64,000 bases of DNA from JAGVPT01 sp964384415. Its GTDB lineage: Bacteria > Bacteroidota > Ignavibacteria > UBA10030 > UBA8401. The stretch covers positions 16,021 to 80,020 of the forward strand of contig CAYLMV010000003.1 in assembly GCA_964384415.1 (NCBI GenBank), in the 5' to 3' direction. The position numbers were made by a program, and so were the translations under genes. A model generated the notes under the pieces. The model had not been told where the DNA came from, made no database searches, and saw nothing but the letters and a program-made list of their open reading frames with translations. Positions 8,224-16,865 of this stretch are shown here, piece by piece; the first letter of the stretch is position 1; the number at the start of each line of letters is the position of its first letter.

Positions 8224-9366
8224 TCAGTTTCGAGACGGTTCGTGTGCGCTCGAGAGGAGGCGCAGCAAGTTGGTTCCCTGTAGATCGAATATTCTGGCAA
8301 CGGACGCGTTCGTGCAATTCCCTTTAAACGTACAAACTCCATTCGCAAAACCGGGATTTGCGAGGATAGCCTTCTCCATTCCGACATCGGCGACCTGCAG
8401 AAGATAGGGAACGACGGCGTTCGTCAGAGCAGACGTCGCGGTGCGGCCGACAGCGGCCGTCATATTTGGCACACAATAGTGAACAACACCATGGCGAACG
8501 AATACCGGGTCGCTGAGCGTCGTCGGACGGCTTGTTTCTACGCAACCGCCCTGGTCAATCGAAAGATCGACGATCACAGAGCCGGGTTTCATCCCCTTCA
8601 CCATCTCTTCGGAAACCAGGTGAGGAGTTTTTTCCCCTTTCAACAGGACAGCTCCGATCAGCGCATCGGCATATCCCACGGCACGTGCGATATTGTACTC
8701 GGAGGCAATCGCAGTTGTGACCTTCCATTGAAGAAGTTCTTCTGCCTGGCGCAGGCGCGAAACGTCTCTGTCTAATAACGTGACGGAAGCGCCCATCCCT
8801 GTCGCTGTTCGGGCAGCGGTCTTGCCGACGGTGCCGGCGCCCAGAATGACAACCGACGCGGGGGGAATTCCGGGAATGCTTCCCAACAAGATGCCCCTTC
8901 CCCCCTCTTTGCCCTGCAGAAACTGAGCCGCCACCTGAACGGACATTTGCCCGCCGATTTCGCTCATCACCTGAAGCACCGAACACTCGCCCTGAGCGTT
9001 TTCGATAAGCTCATAGGCGACAGCGGTGACTTCACGCTGCAACAGCGTCTCGATATGTTTCCGCTTGGAAATCGCTAAATGCAGGAAGGAGAAAATTGCC
9101 TGCCCCTTGGACATCTGGTGAAGCTCTTTCTCCGAGAGCGGAGAAATCTTCAGCACAATTTCCGATCTGTTGATGATCTCTTCTGCGCTGTAGGCGGTGA
9201 CGCCGCCGGCGGCGATGTAGTCCTCATCACGAAAGAGCGCTGAGACGCCGGCTTGTCGTTCCACATGGACTGTATGCCCCGATGCCACAAGGGCTTGGAC
9301 TCCGGCCGGCGAGAGCGCAACTCTCCGCTCCAAAAGTCCGGTTTCTTTAAGTATTCCGATATTCAT
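8224..9366 (-). CDS. ald: Alanine dehydrogenase
   Basis: This 380-residue protein of the AlaDH/PNT family would interconvert pyruvate plus ammonia and L-alanine using NADH. The N-terminal domain begins MNIGILKETGLLERRVAL, and the conserved LHLAI holds the active-site histidine region. The Rossmann motif VILGAGTVG lies near residue 173, and HYCVPNMTAAVGRTAT is the family signature near the C-terminus. The length is close to normal (about 370). It lies between a ferredoxin gene and a CoA-transferase gene in what looks like one operon downstream of cytochrome genes, and would act on the same pyruvate pool as PFOR. Confidence 0.85.
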   Translation of the reverse strand: MNIGILKETGLLERRVALSPAGVQALVASGHTVHVERQAGVSALFRDEDYIAAGGVTAYSAEEIINRSEIVLKISPLSEKELHQMSKGQAIFSFLHLAISKRKHIETLLQREVTAVAYELIENAQGECSVLQVMSEIGGQMSVQVAAQFLQGKEGGRGILLGSIPGIPPASVVILGAGTVGKTAARTATGMGASVTLLDRDVSRLRQAEELLQWKVTTAIASEYNIARAVGYADALIGAVLLKGEKTPHLVSEEMVKGMKPGSVIVDLSIDQGGCVETSRPTTLSDPVFVRHGVVHYCVPNMTAAVGRTATSALTNAVVPYLLQVADVGMEKAILANPGFANGVCTFKGNCTNASVARIFDLQGTNLLRLLSSAHEPSRN

Positions 9367-9436
9367 AGTGACCGCGTTTCACACGTTCCGGTTGAACAAT
9401 TGTTTGTTCACACCGAACGTTCTGAATGACCAAAGA

Positions 9437-9676
9437 TTAATTTCCTCGGTCTTTGATCGCGTCCATCGGGCAAACGGAGATCGCACGCTGCACATCTTCA
9501 AGCTCTTCGTTCCCCTCCGGTTGACGATAGATGTAATAAAAACAGGCCGAGTCGTCGAACGTGAAACTGTGAATTGCATACGACATGCAGAGACCGCATC
9601 CGTTGCAGCAGTCCATCACATAGAATCTTCCTGGCACATTTTCGACCAGCGGTTTTGGCAACGATTCCGTCATCAT
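9437..9676 (-). CDS. Single-cluster [4Fe-4S] ferredoxin-like protein
   Basis: The protein has about 79 residues with one C-x2-C-x2-C group (CNGCGLC) and a distant C-P (SVCPMDAI), the four-ligand pattern of monocluster ferredoxins. The usual extra Cys after the first group is Ala. The ATG at 9676 (MMTES) has GGAG at the right distance and is preferred over the ATG at 9688. It sits between ccmF and alanine dehydrogenase with gaps of 53 and 70 bases. A role as electron carrier for nearby oxidoreductases is inference. Confidence 0.75.
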   Translation of the reverse strand: MMTESLPKPLVENVPGRFYVMDCCNGCGLCMSYAIHSFTFDDSACFYYIYRQPEGNEELEDVQRAISVCPMDAIKDRGN

Positions 9677-9729
9677 GGGTAGCTCCATCCAATTGTGAGA
9701 TTAGTAACCGTGAATTTCTTTCTCTTCCG

Positions 9730-11961
9730 TCATGCCTCTTGTTTGCGGCGAAGCATGGAAATGATGAGTCCAAGAAACAACAGTATCGCACCCGACCAGA
9801 CCAAATTCATGAACGGCTTAATGCTCGCTTCAACCATCAGCACTTCTCTCGGAGACGATTGTGAGTTTGGGCGAAGCACCTCGAGAGTCACCGTCGACTG
9901 ATCGGAGCCCATTTGAACATTCATACTCACCAGTTGTATCTTCGCCCCAAGGAGCTTCGACTCCGCCGGTTGATACGTCGTCCCGCCTTGTTGATCGTAC
10001 ACTGCAACCGGAGTTACCGTTTCCTTCCCCTGCGATGATGAGAGCGCCAGCACGGATCCAACCTGTACTCCGCCTCCTCCCGTCATCGCCTCCATCCCGT
10101 GCTTCCCCATGTCGAATTCCACGAACTTCGTCTGCACTCCCTGTATGTCGACGGTCTCTCCCTTCTTAATCGACACTCGCTCGCCGGCTTCTCCATTCGA
10201 TCCGCCCGATTGTTCGAGCGAAACCGGAGACAGGTAAAGATCCCGTGTGATGAACGATTTGATATCGGGATTCCGCATGAGTCCCTGCTCACCCATGTCG
10301 GACATCACCGGAGAGAGTCTGAACTTTGCGCCGTCCCTTTCTGCATCCACATCGAAGGCGAACTTTTTTCCCCCTACAGGCCTGTTGCCCGTGTAGGTAA
10401 GATTGTAGCCGAAAACTTGCTGCGGCGAATTGAGCGTGAGGGCAACCTGCTGTTTGTGGCCGTACTTTCCCGATGCAAGAACCCCGAGGAAAAAGAGAGC
10501 CAATCCAATGTGGGCAATTTTGCCCCCCATCCATCGCGGGTCTCCCTTCGCGGTGACATACGCCATTTCGATATTGACAAAGAGCGCGAACGATGACGCG
10601 AACCCAAACAGAAGCATCATAATATCATTAGCGCCGAGCTTAAACATGACGGCGGCAACGACAAGAGAAGCGGCGATCCATTTCAGAGACCTGCGAAAAG
10701 CGTGCGAACCCTCCTCGTTTTCCCATCGGAGAAGAAGGCTGTAGCCGATCAAAAGAGAAATGGCCACGGCGATGGGGAGGTTCATTGTATCGTAGAACGA
10801 ACCCTCGACATTGGTTTTCGAGAAAAGGGGGAGACTCGTCCCGAACAAAACCACGGCCGATGAAGCCAGCAATGCGAACGATCCGAGGCTCGCCACAAAA
10901 CCGCGTGAACGATATTTAAGGGGAGCCGGGTTGAGCCGAAGCCCGCGCCATCGGCTAAAGAACACTCCGAACCCGACAATCGCGAAGACTCCGAGAAAGG
11001 CAAGCAACAGAGAATAGACCGCAGCGCCGGGGTCTGAAAACGAGTGGACGGATGAATCGCCAAGAACACCGCTCCTGGTAAGGAATGTGCTGTAGACGAC
11101 CAAGAGGAATGCAAGGATCGCGAGGACAAAGTTCGTTCGAACAAGATTTCCGGTTCGCTTCTGTATCAACATCGTGTGCACGAGCGCCATCAGGACAAGC
11201 CATGGCACCAGCGACGAGTTTTCCACCGGATCCCAACCCCAGTATCCGCCCCATCCGAGGACACCGTACGCCCAATAAGCCCCGAGCATGATACCGAGCC
11301 CGAGAATCATGCCAGCGAAGAGAACCCAGGGGAAGGCGCTGCTCAGCCACTCGGTAAAATCCTTGCGCCACAACGCCGCTACCGCAAAACTGAACGGCAC
11401 TGCCGTAACCGCAAAGCCGATGAAGAGTACCGGAGGGTGGATAACCATCCAGAAATTCTGGAGAAGAGGATTGAGGCCTTTGCCGTCAAGCGGAACTTGG
11501 CCTGCCTGCATCTGTCCGGGAAAAGAATCCCATACGGTCCTGAACGGCGATTTGAAAAGGAGAAGCAGGACAAGAAACGTCTGTATCGAAACAAAAACGG
11601 CGAGGACGTGCGCCTCGAGTTTTCTCGACTTGGTGTAGTTCAAAAGGAAGAAACTCATGATGGCGGAACAGAAAGACCAGAAGAGAAAGCTTCCCTCCTG
11701 TCCTGCGTAGAATGTCGAGACGAGATAATAAAGGGGCAGCGAGCGGTCGCTGTAGCTCCACACATACGCGAAGGAAAAATCGTGCAGAAGAATGCTCGAC
11801 ATCAGCAGCGCGCATGCTGCGATAACGCTTCCCCCGCTGAGGTAGAGAGCGTTTCTTCCGAGCTTTAAACGATCATGAACGCCGGAAGCAGTCTGATAGT
11901 ACGACCACACCGCTACAAGACCGCTCGCCAACGCTACTATGAGAACTGCCGTACCCGCCAT
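9730..11961 (-). CDS. ccmF: Cytochrome c heme lyase CcmF
   Basis: The protein has 743 residues and many membrane spans. It carries the WWD heme-handling motif (residues about 237-254, WGGYWGWDPVENSSLVPW) and the conserved histidine region HPPVLF near residue 175, both hallmarks of CcmF. CcmF attaches heme to apocytochromes on the outer face of the inner membrane in system I maturation. The start has GGAG seven bases upstream. It follows the lipoprotein cytochrome gene by 21 bases, so it is transcribed with cytochromes that need many heme attachments. None of the other ccm genes is in this window. The gene is complete, with a somewhat long C-terminal periplasmic region. Confidence 0.93.
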   Translation of the reverse strand: MAGTAVLIVALASGLVAVWSYYQTASGVHDRLKLGRNALYLSGGSVIAACALLMSSILLHDFSFAYVWSYSDRSLPLYYLVSTFYAGQEGSFLFWSFCSAIMSFFLLNYTKSRKLEAHVLAVFVSIQTFLVLLLLFKSPFRTVWDSFPGQMQAGQVPLDGKGLNPLLQNFWMVIHPPVLFIGFAVTAVPFSFAVAALWRKDFTEWLSSAFPWVLFAGMILGLGIMLGAYWAYGVLGWGGYWGWDPVENSSLVPWLVLMALVHTMLIQKRTGNLVRTNFVLAILAFLLVVYSTFLTRSGVLGDSSVHSFSDPGAAVYSLLLAFLGVFAIVGFGVFFSRWRGLRLNPAPLKYRSRGFVASLGSFALLASSAVVLFGTSLPLFSKTNVEGSFYDTMNLPIAVAISLLIGYSLLLRWENEEGSHAFRRSLKWIAASLVVAAVMFKLGANDIMMLLFGFASSFALFVNIEMAYVTAKGDPRWMGGKIAHIGLALFFLGVLASGKYGHKQQVALTLNSPQQVFGYNLTYTGNRPVGGKKFAFDVDAERDGAKFRLSPVMSDMGEQGLMRNPDIKSFITRDLYLSPVSLEQSGGSNGEAGERVSIKKGETVDIQGVQTKFVEFDMGKHGMEAMTGGGGVQVGSVLALSSSQGKETVTPVAVYDQQGGTTYQPAESKLLGAKIQLVSMNVQMGSDQSTVTLEVLRPNSQSSPREVLMVEASIKPFMNLVWSGAILLFLGLIISMLRRKQEA

Positions 11962-11982
11962 CGCTTTACTCCGACTAATACA

Positions 11983-13239
11983 CTAGAAACTTCTTTCAGT
12001 CCCACCCACGTCGATTTTTCCGTTAATATGTTTCGTCGCATCTATGATGTTGCCATTCGCGTCAACAATTCCCTGATGACAACCTCCCACGCCGCCGCAT
12101 GAGCTCAGGGGCAGTGGTCCCAAATGGCCCTTCGGAGGAAGTCCATGACACGATCCGCATGCTGCTTCGCCCATCCCGCCGGTCCACATTGGAGAATAGT
12201 TGTTTCCAGTCATAACAGAGTCAACAAACATTACTTGATCTTGCGGTGATGCTCCCGCTTTTGTCACCTGCCAATTTCCGTGACAATACGTATTGCTGCA
12301 CTGAGTCGCGCTGGCATTGTATGACGGATTCGGAACGAACGTGCCGGCAGCGGTGACCAGGTTCGCAAGAGTGTCGCCCATAATAACTGTCGCCGGTCCG
12401 CTGTTCAAATGGCCTGCGGCAAACACTTGGGCCGGAACGTTATGGCATTCCTGGCATTTCAATACTTTGCCGAACGTCGACCGCAAGTGTCCCTGGTGAG
12501 CGCCGACTCCTCTCAAGCTTGTGGACGAGTCGCCAGTGATACTCCTCGGAGGCGCCCAGGACGCGATGTCGTTCGCAGCTCCCGTGAAGTTACCATGACA
12601 CGTGTTGCACGCTTCGGGAGATTTTTGATTTCCCTTCGCATCCACGTGGCAGCCCGAAGTCATGCAGCCGATGTTGCTTCCCGTCGGGATCCCATTGTAA
12701 TTTGTGCCGTGGCATGTCTTGCATCCATCCATATTCCAATTACTCGCCATGATTTCAGCCCCGTGAAATGCCGCCGACGTCGGCTGAGTCCAACCGCTGG
12801 CGTGCGGATAAGCGTTATGGCATGTGTAGCAACTTACGCCGCTCGTGCCTCCCTGGAAATTCTGAGCATGGCAGGTCTGGCATGACTGCAGGTTGAAGCC
12901 GACTGTCTTTAACGCAACACCATGGAAATTTGCCGCCGTCGTATCGAGCCACCCTGTCTGGTGAGGATACTGCGTATGACACTTGAAACAGCTGACACCG
13001 CTCGTTCCCCCCTGATACGTCGGTGCGTGACATTGCTGGCAATTCTTTGCGTTGAAGCTCACGCTCTTTAAATACGCGCCATGGAAATCTGTGGAGAGGC
13101 TGTCATCCCAACCTGTGCCATGCACGGAAAGCGCCGGACCGGTGGGTGTCAAACCGTCCTTGTTCTTTAAATCACTGCACCCTGTGACCGCCAAGGCGAG
13201 CAGAAGAATGGAAGCTCCGAAGTACAAATGTGTTTTCAT
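11983..13239 (-). CDS. Multiheme c-type cytochrome lipoprotein (about 11 heme motifs)
   Basis: The protein has 418 residues and a lipoprotein signal (LALAVTGC). I count eight CxxCH motifs plus two Cx4CH (CMTSGCH, CSNTYCH) and one Cx5CH (CGGVGGCH). Mixed CxxCH and Cx4CH motifs are typical of the OmcB-like/Geobacter-type extracellular cytochromes. The N-terminal half has about three copies of a roughly 45-residue unit built on FHG...CxxCHA...GGTSGVSC. The ATG at 13239 is chosen because the first in-frame ATG overlaps the upstream gene; the spacing is then seven bases. It probably sits on the outer membrane, handing electrons outward as part of the porin-cytochrome set encoded with 13247-15757. 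Confidence 0.9.
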   Translation of the reverse strand: MKTHLYFGASILLLALAVTGCSDLKNKDGLTPTGPALSVHGTGWDDSLSTDFHGAYLKSVSFNAKNCQQCHAPTYQGGTSGVSCFKCHTQYPHQTGWLDTTAANFHGVALKTVGFNLQSCQTCHAQNFQGGTSGVSCYTCHNAYPHASGWTQPTSAAFHGAEIMASNWNMDGCKTCHGTNYNGIPTGSNIGCMTSGCHVDAKGNQKSPEACNTCHGNFTGAANDIASWAPPRSITGDSSTSLRGVGAHQGHLRSTFGKVLKCQECHNVPAQVFAAGHLNSGPATVIMGDTLANLVTAAGTFVPNPSYNASATQCSNTYCHGNWQVTKAGASPQDQVMFVDSVMTGNNYSPMWTGGMGEAACGSCHGLPPKGHLGPLPLSSCGGVGGCHQGIVDANGNIIDATKHINGKIDVGGTERSF

Positions 13240-13246
13240 AGTTCGC

Positions 13247-14464
13247 TCATTTCTTTCCATGACAGTACCCGCAGAAACCTATGCCCGCAACTCCCCCCAT
13301 GGTATGAGGCTTCGCATTGGGGTCGGTATGGCACGCAAAGCATGTTGCCCCGGGATCGGTCATCCAGTTGCCGTCGACATTGGCCATGAACCCGCTTGGA
13401 TGCGTCCTGGGGTTAGTACCTTTCACGCCGTCCGGATCTACGTGGCACTTCATGCACGTCGGATCGGCTCCTTCAACATCATGACAAGATTGACAACTCT
13501 CAATTTCTCTTCGTGCGAGGCGGGCATGCTCGCCGCCGCCAGACCCGACACCGATGGTCACAAATCCGGCCGCTTCGTGTGATGTAGGAATTACTCCGCC
13601 CAGGGCCGCACTGCCGTTCTGGTGGCAGTCGTTGCAGAACGCCTGTTCGTGATGGCACACCTGGCAATCGGCAGCGTGTCCCCGCGCTTCGATGCCATGG
13701 GTGAAGCGGAAATTCATGTCGTGCACTGCCTGTCCCTTGAGCGCCTGCGACTTGTCGTTCCCCATTGTGCGCGGGGAGATCATTCCGATCATCTCTTTGC
13801 TCGACAGCGCCGTGAGATTCGATCCGTCGTGGCACTGCGCGCAATAGTTCTCACTGTGGCACATCGAACACTGAGAATCCATGGCGTTCAACCTAGCAAG
13901 CGTCGAATGCCCCTTTAGCCAGTTGCCCTGGTTATGAGAGGCCGGCCGTAACGTCGCAAGGTTGGTATGGCAGGTCTCGCATTGATTGGATTCCTTCGTG
14001 TTGTTGTGGCACGTATTGCAGGTGGCCATTGCCGGCATATTGGCGGCCGTCGCATAGTCAACTTTATCGACACCGGCATGGCACGTCGCGCATTCCATCT
14101 TCCCGTCCGTCACGTGTTTCTTATGATTGAACCGAACCTCGCGGGCTTCGCGCGGGAACGGCACGGGATTCTTTTCGTCGGAATGGCAATAGCCGCACGT
14201 CTTGGCCACTTGCTCCTCGTGGCAAGTCTGGCAGACGGCATGTCCCGGAATCATCTTGTCGGAAGACGATTCGCTCGTCGCCGACTCTGCATGACACGTA
14301 GCGCACTCCACGCCCAACTCGGCAACATGCTTTTGGTGAGAAAACTTTATCACTTTATCCTGATCGACCGATTTCTGAGTGCCATCTGCCGACCAGCTCC
14401 CGCCCAGGGCAACGATGAACGTCGCCGCAAGAAACAATCCAAACGTAAGAATTTTGATTCTCAT
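13247..14464 (-). CDS. Periplasmic 14-heme c-type cytochrome
   Basis: The protein has 405 residues, starts with a signal peptide (MRIKILTFGLFLAATFIVAL) and has 14 CxxCH motifs, all of canonical spacing. Several FSHQKHV and FNHKKHV segments resemble cytochrome c7/c3-type units, in which the distant histidine serves as second heme ligand. AAGGAAA precedes the start. It lies nine bases after the barrel gene and seven before the lipoprotein cytochrome, which is the order of porin-cytochrome conduits. A role as the periplasmic or in-barrel electron carrier is inference from context. Confidence 0.9.
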   Translation of the reverse strand: MRIKILTFGLFLAATFIVALGGSWSADGTQKSVDQDKVIKFSHQKHVAELGVECATCHAESATSESSSDKMIPGHAVCQTCHEEQVAKTCGYCHSDEKNPVPFPREAREVRFNHKKHVTDGKMECATCHAGVDKVDYATAANMPAMATCNTCHNNTKESNQCETCHTNLATLRPASHNQGNWLKGHSTLARLNAMDSQCSMCHSENYCAQCHDGSNLTALSSKEMIGMISPRTMGNDKSQALKGQAVHDMNFRFTHGIEARGHAADCQVCHHEQAFCNDCHQNGSAALGGVIPTSHEAAGFVTIGVGSGGGEHARLARREIESCQSCHDVEGADPTCMKCHVDPDGVKGTNPRTHPSGFMANVDGNWMTDPGATCFACHTDPNAKPHTMGGVAGIGFCGYCHGKK

Positions 14465-14473
14465 AGAGTTTCC

Positions 14474-15757
14474 TTAAAACCAGCTGAGATGATCACTGAA
14501 CCAGTAGTTTACTTTTGCGAAGACCCGCACGTCGTTTGAGTAGAGCGGATTGTGCATCCATTGCAGCTGCAAATCGGTCGACAAGAGCGGAGACGGACGG
14601 TATGTCGCTCCGATACTGCCGTTGATAACCGTATTCTTCGGAGCGTTGTCGGACAACTGGTAGCTTGCGTACCCGAACCCGAGGTTTGGTACTATTTGCC
14701 GGTTCATCATTGGATACACTGCTTGCACGGAAACACCGTTGAGATCCCCGGCATATCCGAAATTCTTTGTGTACGAGATGTTGACAATATCGTATGTGCC
14801 GCCGACCGTCAACCGCTGACTGTTGTCGTCGGTGTACTGAACATCCGCAAAACGCGCGAAAGTGCGGAAGAGCGGAGAGAATTCATATTCAAGTCCTCCT
14901 TCAACCTCCTGCGTACTGCTCGTGTTGAAGACCGAGAAGATCGAGTTATAGGCAACGCGCGGCTCGCGGAAAAGATAGTCGACCGTGGCGGTCAGCGAAG
15001 TCATGATGCCGGCTCGGGCTTCCGCTTGCGCGCGGGAGATTCGTTCGAAGTTGAAATCGTAATCGGACCTCCCGTAGAGATCGATTTTATTAAGGAGACT
15101 GTAGCGGGCGTCGAAGCTTGCGTATTCTTCTTCGTCGGGAGAATAGGCGATGACCACCACATAGGGATTGAACAGCGAGTCGGCGCGGACCGCCGTGAAC
15201 GGCTCCGGTTTCCGCGTCCGGTTCATGAAGCTGAGTCCGACGACAGCATTCTCCGCAGGCTCGTAGGTCAGTTGTCCGCCGTAGAGAGAGTTGTCCGCAA
15301 AATCTCTTTTCAAGATGATATCCCGAGACTGGATGACATTGTATCCGCCGTATGCGGTCAGCCCCAGCCGTTTGTCGAAGAGCATCACCTTTGCCACACC
15401 GCCATCCATCAATCCATTGCCCACCCCCGCAAAAACGTATTGGCGGCCCACGGTAACATCCGCAACGTCGGCGATCCCTCGCGCTCCGACGGTCAATGAT
15501 GAGAGACGCAGCTCCGGATCCGTGCCGATGGTGGTACCGAAATCTTTGGAGTACTGGAAATTTGTGTTGAAGGCAAAATGCGGCTGAGCAACATTGAACT
15601 GGACGTTTTCAAAACCTCGCATGTAATTCTGGTTGTCCAGGTCGGCGCTTCGCCCCTGCCATCCATAGAACGACGTCGTGAATCGCCCCGACATGAACTG
15701 CGCCGAGGCCGTCGCTGCCATGAGAAGAATACAGAAGAGTAGTATTGTATATTTCAT
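14474..15757 (-). CDS. Outer-membrane beta-barrel protein of a porin-cytochrome set
   Basis: The 427 residues include a signal peptide (MKYTILLFCILLMAATASAQ). The rest is made of alternating amphipathic strands rich in aromatic residues, and the chain ends in Trp-Phe, a typical beta-barrel assembly signal. No sequence family can be named with certainty; it is not clearly MtrB or OmbB. Its place directly ahead of a 14-heme cytochrome and a lipoprotein cytochrome argues for the barrel of a trans-outer-membrane electron conduit. A sigma-54-like box lies about 40 bases upstream of the start. Confidence 0.8.
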   Translation of the reverse strand: MKYTILLFCILLMAATASAQFMSGRFTTSFYGWQGRSADLDNQNYMRGFENVQFNVAQPHFAFNTNFQYSKDFGTTIGTDPELRLSSLTVGARGIADVADVTVGRQYVFAGVGNGLMDGGVAKVMLFDKRLGLTAYGGYNVIQSRDIILKRDFADNSLYGGQLTYEPAENAVVGLSFMNRTRKPEPFTAVRADSLFNPYVVVIAYSPDEEEYASFDARYSLLNKIDLYGRSDYDFNFERISRAQAEARAGIMTSLTATVDYLFREPRVAYNSIFSVFNTSSTQEVEGGLEYEFSPLFRTFARFADVQYTDDNSQRLTVGGTYDIVNISYTKNFGYAGDLNGVSVQAVYPMMNRQIVPNLGFGYASYQLSDNAPKNTVINGSIGATYRPSPLLSTDLQLQWMHNPLYSNDVRVFAKVNYWFSDHLSWF

Positions 15758-15794
15758 AGCGACAATTTCCTTTGCTCGTGTGAGAACAATAAAG

Positions 15795-15809
15795 ACAAGG
15801 ATTGTGCCA
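15795..15809 (-). promoter_or_regulatory. Sigma-54-like promoter of the porin-cytochrome operon
   Basis: On the minus strand the sequence TGGCACAATCCTTGT has GG and GT separated by ten bases, matching the -24/-12 pattern (GC is usual at -12). It lies 38-52 bases before the barrel gene. The first 14 bases are identical to the box before the 13-heme fusion gene at 23755-23769. Confidence 0.65.
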
Positions 15810-15912
15810 TTTGTCCCCGAAACATTTCTAAACGTTTTGCATGGTTTCTTTCAAGCATATGAAACTTCCTTCCAAGTATCAAGAACAATACTACCCCATT
15901 CCATAAAATAGG

Positions 15913-15945
15913 AATCCCGCCTCATCAGGATGATGAAGCGGGATT
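15913..15945 (-). terminator. Terminator-like hairpin after the tetraheme cytochrome gene
   Basis: AATCCCGC pairs with GCGGGATT around a 17-base spacer that itself can pair (CTTCATCA with TGATGAGG in part). It is about 105 bases past the stop at 16050, with a weak T-rich tail (CCTATTTTATGG) on the minus strand. It separates this cytochrome gene from the porin-cytochrome operon. Confidence 0.5.
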
Positions 15946-16049
15946 GGTTGCGGTCTGGAGGCTTTGCCGAGCCTCGTGGGATAGACGCCAGCATGTAGGG
16001 TGCCGGCGGGGGAAGTATCGCTCCCGTGAGGAAGCGAATACTGTCGTTG

Positions 16050-16586
16050 TTACTTAGCTGCGATGGGATGCTTGATCTTGTCCCACGCTTCTTTGTACTT
16101 AAATTCCTTGTATGTTGGACTCTTGCTGTTGTGACATTTAACACAAAGCTTCGGATCGTCTGCCGCCAGAACCAGGCCTGCGGCTTCCGCCTTTGCCTTG
16201 TCTTTCATGACCGGGATCGACTTATAATCGGACCCGGGACCATGGCATGTTTCGCACTGGACACCATCTTCCTGCTTCAATGCACCGCTGATCGCTTTAT
16301 CAGCACCGTATCCTGTCACATGGCACTCGAGACATTCGGGAGATTCCGCAGCCTTCGTCTTGAGTCCCTTTCCCTTCGCTATCTCATCTGCCTTCGGAGT
16401 CTGAAGCGTCTTGAATGCACTTGCGTGTGCCGAACCTTTCCAGATATCGAATTGCTTTCCTGCTTTTTCGGTCTTATGGCAGACCGAACACATCGTCACT
16501 CCAACATACTTGTGCTGCGCCATCGTGGGTAACGCGACGCATAGCACGAGCGTCAGAACAATTGCACTCTCCACTAGTCGTTTCAT
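16050..16586 (-). CDS. Tetraheme cytochrome c (cytochrome c554-like)
   Basis: The 178 residues start with a signal peptide ending near TMAQHKYVG, then four CxxCH motifs (CSVCH, CLECH, CETCH, CVKCH). The patterns VGVTMCSVCHKTEK, SAHASAF and CETCHGPGSDYK match the cytochrome c554/multiheme 'cytochrome_C554' group. AAAGGAA lies ten bases upstream of the ATG. It is probably a soluble periplasmic carrier between the quinol-oxidising complex encoded upstream and the conduit encoded downstream. A 280-base gap separates it from the 11-heme gene, so it may have its own promoter; a weaker sigma-54-like match lies in that gap. Confidence 0.88.
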   Translation of the reverse strand: MKRLVESAIVLTLVLCVALPTMAQHKYVGVTMCSVCHKTEKAGKQFDIWKGSAHASAFKTLQTPKADEIAKGKGLKTKAAESPECLECHVTGYGADKAISGALKQEDGVQCETCHGPGSDYKSIPVMKDKAKAEAAGLVLAADDPKLCVKCHNSKSPTYKEFKYKEAWDKIKHPIAAK

Positions 16587-16651
16587 CTTCTGTTCAATTC
16601 CTTTCGTCTCTGCAATCTGATACTGTGTTCAAATTCTCGACACTTTGACCA

Positions 16652-16666
16652 TCAAATAATGTGCCG
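16652..16666 (-). promoter_or_regulatory. Weak sigma-54-like match before the tetraheme cytochrome gene
   Basis: On the minus strand CGGCACATTATTTGA keeps GG, ten intervening bases and G at the -12 position, but has GA in place of GC. It is about 66 bases upstream of the ATG at 16586. It is listed because the two stronger boxes nearby precede functionally related genes. Confidence 0.3.
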
Positions 16667-16865
16667 AGCCGGTTTGGTAGAATACCTCTATTTTTCGTCG
16701 ATTTTCAGCAAATGCAATCTCAAATCCAAGAAGAGGAATCAGGGTGGTTTTGCAAGGATGGGAACAAATTGTTGTGGTAGCATCTCTGGAGACTTCCCTT
16801 CTCAATTCAACAGGCATTATGCCTCATGGTACCCGGTTGGCCCTTCAATGGCAGCGATGTTGCAC

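Noticed and set aside
6907..8283. A 458-residue open frame on the plus strand
   Set aside because: It lies opposite the CoA-transferase, is very rich in Arg and His, and has no family features. It is a shadow frame.
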